In this document: in pieces, positions 6,587 through 8,712 of the stretch | How positions within the stretch are numbered: the first letter of the stretch is position 1 | Layout: each line of letters starts with the position of its first letter | NCBI GenBank assembly: GCA_002320775.1 | Contig: DCKY01000249.1 | Span: 443-9,154, forward strand | Origin: Planctomycetes bacterium UBA1662 | Lineage (GTDB): Bacteria > Planctomycetota > UBA8108 | Length of the DNA: 8,712 nt | Direction: 5' to 3' | Notes under the pieces: model-generated | The model's input: the letters and a program-made list of their open reading frames with translations, nothing else | Told to the model about the DNA's origin: nothing | Database searches by the model: none | Made by a program: the position numbers and the translations under genes

Positions 6587-7828
6587 TCAGGTCTTCTCCT
6601 CGTTGATTGAATAGTGGCCTGAGTAGCGTTCGCGGCATCTCGCCTTGATGTCCTCACGGTTTTTCAGTCCAGGGTCATCGTCGAAGCGATCGGCGCAGAG
6701 GTGCTCCACACCCGGACCGAAGATTCCATCGCAGATCAGGTCCGCCAGCAGGATTCCAACCGAGGTGCTCTGGAAGACCCCGCGTCCGTTGAAGCCGGTG
6801 CAGTGATAGAGACCTTCCAGCTCACGCACGGGGCCGCAGAGGGCGTGCCCATCCGGAGTGAAGGTCATGATGCCGCTTGTTACAGTCATCGGGGTGCGTC
6901 CATCGATGAAGGGGAAACGCCTCGATGCGCAATCGATCAGTGTCGCGACCTGCAGGCTGTCCCGCGGAGCGTTCATCTCGGACATCTGGAAGTCGGCGGG
7001 TAATTCCTCCATGTCGTATTCCGTGGGCAGCTCCTCATAGGTGCCTACCAGCAGGCCGCCGGCTTCCGGCCGGGAGTAGATGCGATTTTTTCTGTCACGC
7101 AGGGCGGCATCGGTCGTAGCGATCAGGACATCCGGAAGCGGACGCGTCACCAGGTAGGCGTGTCCCATGGCCGCCGTGGCCATCGTGGTGTTCACCAGGC
7201 CGGCCAGCAGGTAGGACCAGGGGCCGGCAGCATTGATGACGATGGGGGCATGGTGATCGCCGGCGGGTGTGCTGACGCCCTTGATGGCCCCACCCTGGAC
7301 CAGGAGCTTTGTGACGGGAGAGTTGGTCAGGAAGGTCGCGCCCGCTGACCGGGCGAGCTCGATGTAGGCGCCCAGGAGCTCGCTGGGCTCGAAGTGTCCA
7401 TCTGTCGGACAATAGCAGTACTCGATGAGATCATCCGCGCGCATGCAGGGCAGCCGCCGGCGGGCGAAATCTTCATCAACCAGGTCGATCTCGAAGCCGA
7501 TCGCCTTTCCCATCCTGACGAAGCTCCGAAGCTCTTCCGCCCTTTCAGCGTCGGAGGCTACATGCAGCGAGCCGGTTTTTGTGAAGATCTCTTTTTCTAC
7601 CTGTCTCTCAATGTCCTTGACGACCTCGATGCCGCGCATCAGCAGGCTGGTCTCGTCCGGGTTTTCCCGCAGCTGGGCCCCAAGGCCTGCCGCGCGTCCG
7701 GTCGAGCCGGAGCCCAGCATGGACCGTTCGAGGACCAGGGTTTTCTTTCCGCGAAGGGAAAGCTGCAGCGCCGCGCTGCAGCCTGCCGCGCCTCCGCCGA
7801 TGATGATGATGTCAGCTGATGCGCTCAT
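6587..7828 (-). CDS. FAD-dependent oxidoreductase, DAO family (sarcosine/dimethylglycine/glycine oxidase-like)
   Basis: Taking the ATG at 7828, the product has 413 residues. The dinucleotide-binding motif is right at the start: ADIIIIGGGAAGCSAALQL with E34 ending the second strand. Conserved late motifs are TSGIMTFTPDGHALCGP and LYHCTGFNGRGVFQSTSVG, typical of DAO-family enzymes that oxidise secondary or tertiary amines or amino acids. The open frame extends 70 codons further to 8038, but that stretch lies opposite the ThuA gene in another frame and would displace the FAD motif; a second ATG at 7852 adds only eight residues. GGGA seven bases before 7828 favours that start. It follows the ThuA gene by 62 bp on the same strand, probably co-transcribed. 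A C-terminal extension (about residues 365-413) is charged, rich in Arg, Asp and Glu. The substrate is unknown. Confidence 0.86.
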   Translation of the reverse strand: MSASADIIIIGGGAAGCSAALQLSLRGKKTLVLERSMLGSGSTGRAAGLGAQLRENPDETSLLMRGIEVVKDIERQVEKEIFTKTGSLHVASDAERAEELRSFVRMGKAIGFEIDLVDEDFARRRLPCMRADDLIEYCYCPTDGHFEPSELLGAYIELARSAGATFLTNSPVTKLLVQGGAIKGVSTPAGDHHAPIVINAAGPWSYLLAGLVNTTMATAAMGHAYLVTRPLPDVLIATTDAALRDRKNRIYSRPEAGGLLVGTYEELPTEYDMEELPADFQMSEMNAPRDSLQVATLIDCASRRFPFIDGRTPMTVTSGIMTFTPDGHALCGPVRELEGLYHCTGFNGRGVFQSTSVGILLADLICDGIFGPGVEHLCADRFDDDPGLKNREDIKARCRERYSGHYSINEEKT

Positions 7829-7890
7829 CTTGATCCCGCTGCCCGGCGTCATCCTGGCGGCTGTTTCGGGCGTTTCTCCCCGCCGCGCTG

Positions 7891-8712
7891 TTACTTCAGT
7901 CCACCGAGCCAGCGTGTCGCGTTTTCGATCACCTTCAACATTGTCTTCTCGTGAAAGACCTTGTAGGTCTCGTGTCCGGGCCGGAAGTAGAAGACCTTGC
8001 CCTTGTCGATATTCCAGACCGCCGCGGTACGGAACCATTCACCGGTCGGCCAGCGCTCCTCGATGATGACCTCGTCAGGGTCGGGGACATTGAAGGGCTC
8101 GTTGTACATCTCGGTGTTCGGGATGGTGAAGTTTTTAGGCAGGTCCCTGGCTACGGGGTGTCCGGGTTTCACGACATTGAAGTGACTCGGCTTCGCGTCA
8201 GGCCGGTAGCCCGGGAAGCAGCAATTGGGCAGGTAGACGGTCACCACCGTTTTTCCCCCGGGATACTTGCGCGGATAGAACCGCGGTGTCGGCAGCGAGT
8301 TTTTTTTTGGTGTCGTGTAGCGTCGTGGCGGGGGAACGATCTTGAATTCGACCTCTTCCCCCTCGGGGGCGGGGAAGGCCTTCTTCGCGTTCTGGATCGT
8401 CCGGTAGTTCATGGCCTCCACGAAGGGAGTCGCCCAGTGGGCGGAATGGAGCGCTATGAACTGCAGCTTACCGGTCTTGATCTTTTCGAGGACAGCCTTG
8501 CCCCTGGCGGCGGAGACCTCGCCCTTTCTGCCGTGCACCCACATGATCATGACATCGGTCTTGTCGAGCAGCTCGTTCGAGAGACCCTGCTCGGGGTCAT
8601 CCAGTCTCACCGACGTGACCTCGAAATCCTTGAAACCCTTGAGGTGCTCGGCGATATGGTTTCCCAGGAAGTTCTTGTAGGAGGACTTCTGGGCGGGTTG
8701 CTGTGAGTCCCA
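7891..8712 (-). CDS. ThuA-domain protein (trehalose-utilisation-like), 5' partial
   Basis: The frame is open to the window edge, so the start is missing; the GTG at 8610 is internal. Of 273 visible residues, the first read WDSQQPAQKSSYKNFLGNHI, a typical ThuA beginning lacking only its first strand. Further family motifs are VRLDDPEQGL, TDVMIMWVHGRKGEV, ALHSAHWATPF, NTEMYNEPFNVP, and near the end KVFYFRPGHETY. ThuA has a class I glutamine-amidotransferase-like fold and occurs in trehalose and other sugar catabolic operons; its exact reaction in planctomycetes is not settled. The middle carries a proline- and basic-rich stretch (encoded near 8240-8345), including a run of nine A in the coding strand (8300-8308); the frame stays intact on both sides. 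It probably shares a transcript with the FAD oxidoreductase downstream. Confidence 0.87.
   Translation of the reverse strand, partial: WDSQQPAQKSSYKNFLGNHIAEHLKGFKDFEVTSVRLDDPEQGLSNELLDKTDVMIMWVHGRKGEVSAARGKAVLEKIKTGKLQFIALHSAHWATPFVEAMNYRTIQNAKKAFPAPEGEEVEFKIVPPPRRYTTPKKNSLPTPRFYPRKYPGGKTVVTVYLPNCCFPGYRPDAKPSHFNVVKPGHPVARDLPKNFTIPNTEMYNEPFNVPDPDEVIIEERWPTGEWFRTAAVWNIDKGKVFYFRPGHETYKVFHEKTMLKVIENATRWLGGLK

Noticed and set aside
7829..8038. 70-codon N-terminal extension of the FAD oxidoreductase
   Set aside because: It overlaps the end of the ThuA gene in another frame and would push the FAD-binding motif away from the N-terminus where the family has it.
7951..8706. Plus-strand open frame (251 codons) opposite the ThuA gene
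   Set aside because: It mirrors a clear ThuA coding frame and shows no motif of its own.

Overview
The window looks like a piece of chromosome from a GC-rich bacterium, most likely a marine or aquatic planctomycete or a near relative. The inference rests on the gene types: a thrombospondin type 3 / dockerin-like secreted protein, a DUF1501 protein with a Tat signal, a ThuA-domain protein and many exported proteins. There is no rRNA or other marker to fix the taxon. No tRNA, rRNA, CRISPR array, transposase or phage gene was recognised.

Layout, left to right. (1) The 3' end of a large secreted calcium-binding protein (2-892, +), with exact 36-residue TSP type 3 repeats, a paired EF-hand/dockerin-like module and a Cys-containing tail. 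(2) A convergent Rieske non-haem iron oxygenase alpha subunit (927-2024, -), with the Glu-containing active-site motif typical of quaternary-ammonium demethylases and monooxygenases. (3) A 231-bp divergent intergenic region with a palindrome and a TATAAT box. (4) A two-gene unit: a secreted protein of unknown function (2256-3149, +), overlapped by 11 nt by a lipoprotein of the calcium-dependent phosphatidylinositol phospholipase C-like family (3139-4227, +). (5) A convergent, lipid-anchored MsrA methionine sulfoxide reductase (4236-4952, -). (6) A 242-bp AT-richer divergent promoter region. (7) A Tat-exported DUF1501 protein (5195-6574, +). (8) A minus-strand pair: a ThuA-domain protein running off the right edge (7891-8712, -), followed by a DAO-family FAD oxidoreductase (6587-7828, -).

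How they work together. Genes alternate in direction and meet in three very tight convergent junctions (34, 8 and 12 bp). The likely functional units are the secreted-unknown/PI-PLC pair and the ThuA/FAD oxidoreductase pair. The Rieske oxygenase and the FAD oxidoreductase could serve successive N-demethylation steps, as in glycine betaine breakdown, but they are about 4.5 kb apart on the minus strand with plus-strand genes between them, so this is only a hypothesis. Five of the eight products carry visible export signals or export-type architecture, so much of the window concerns the cell envelope. I found no clear new multi-gene system. The least explained item is the secreted family at 2256-3149 and its coupling to the phospholipase.
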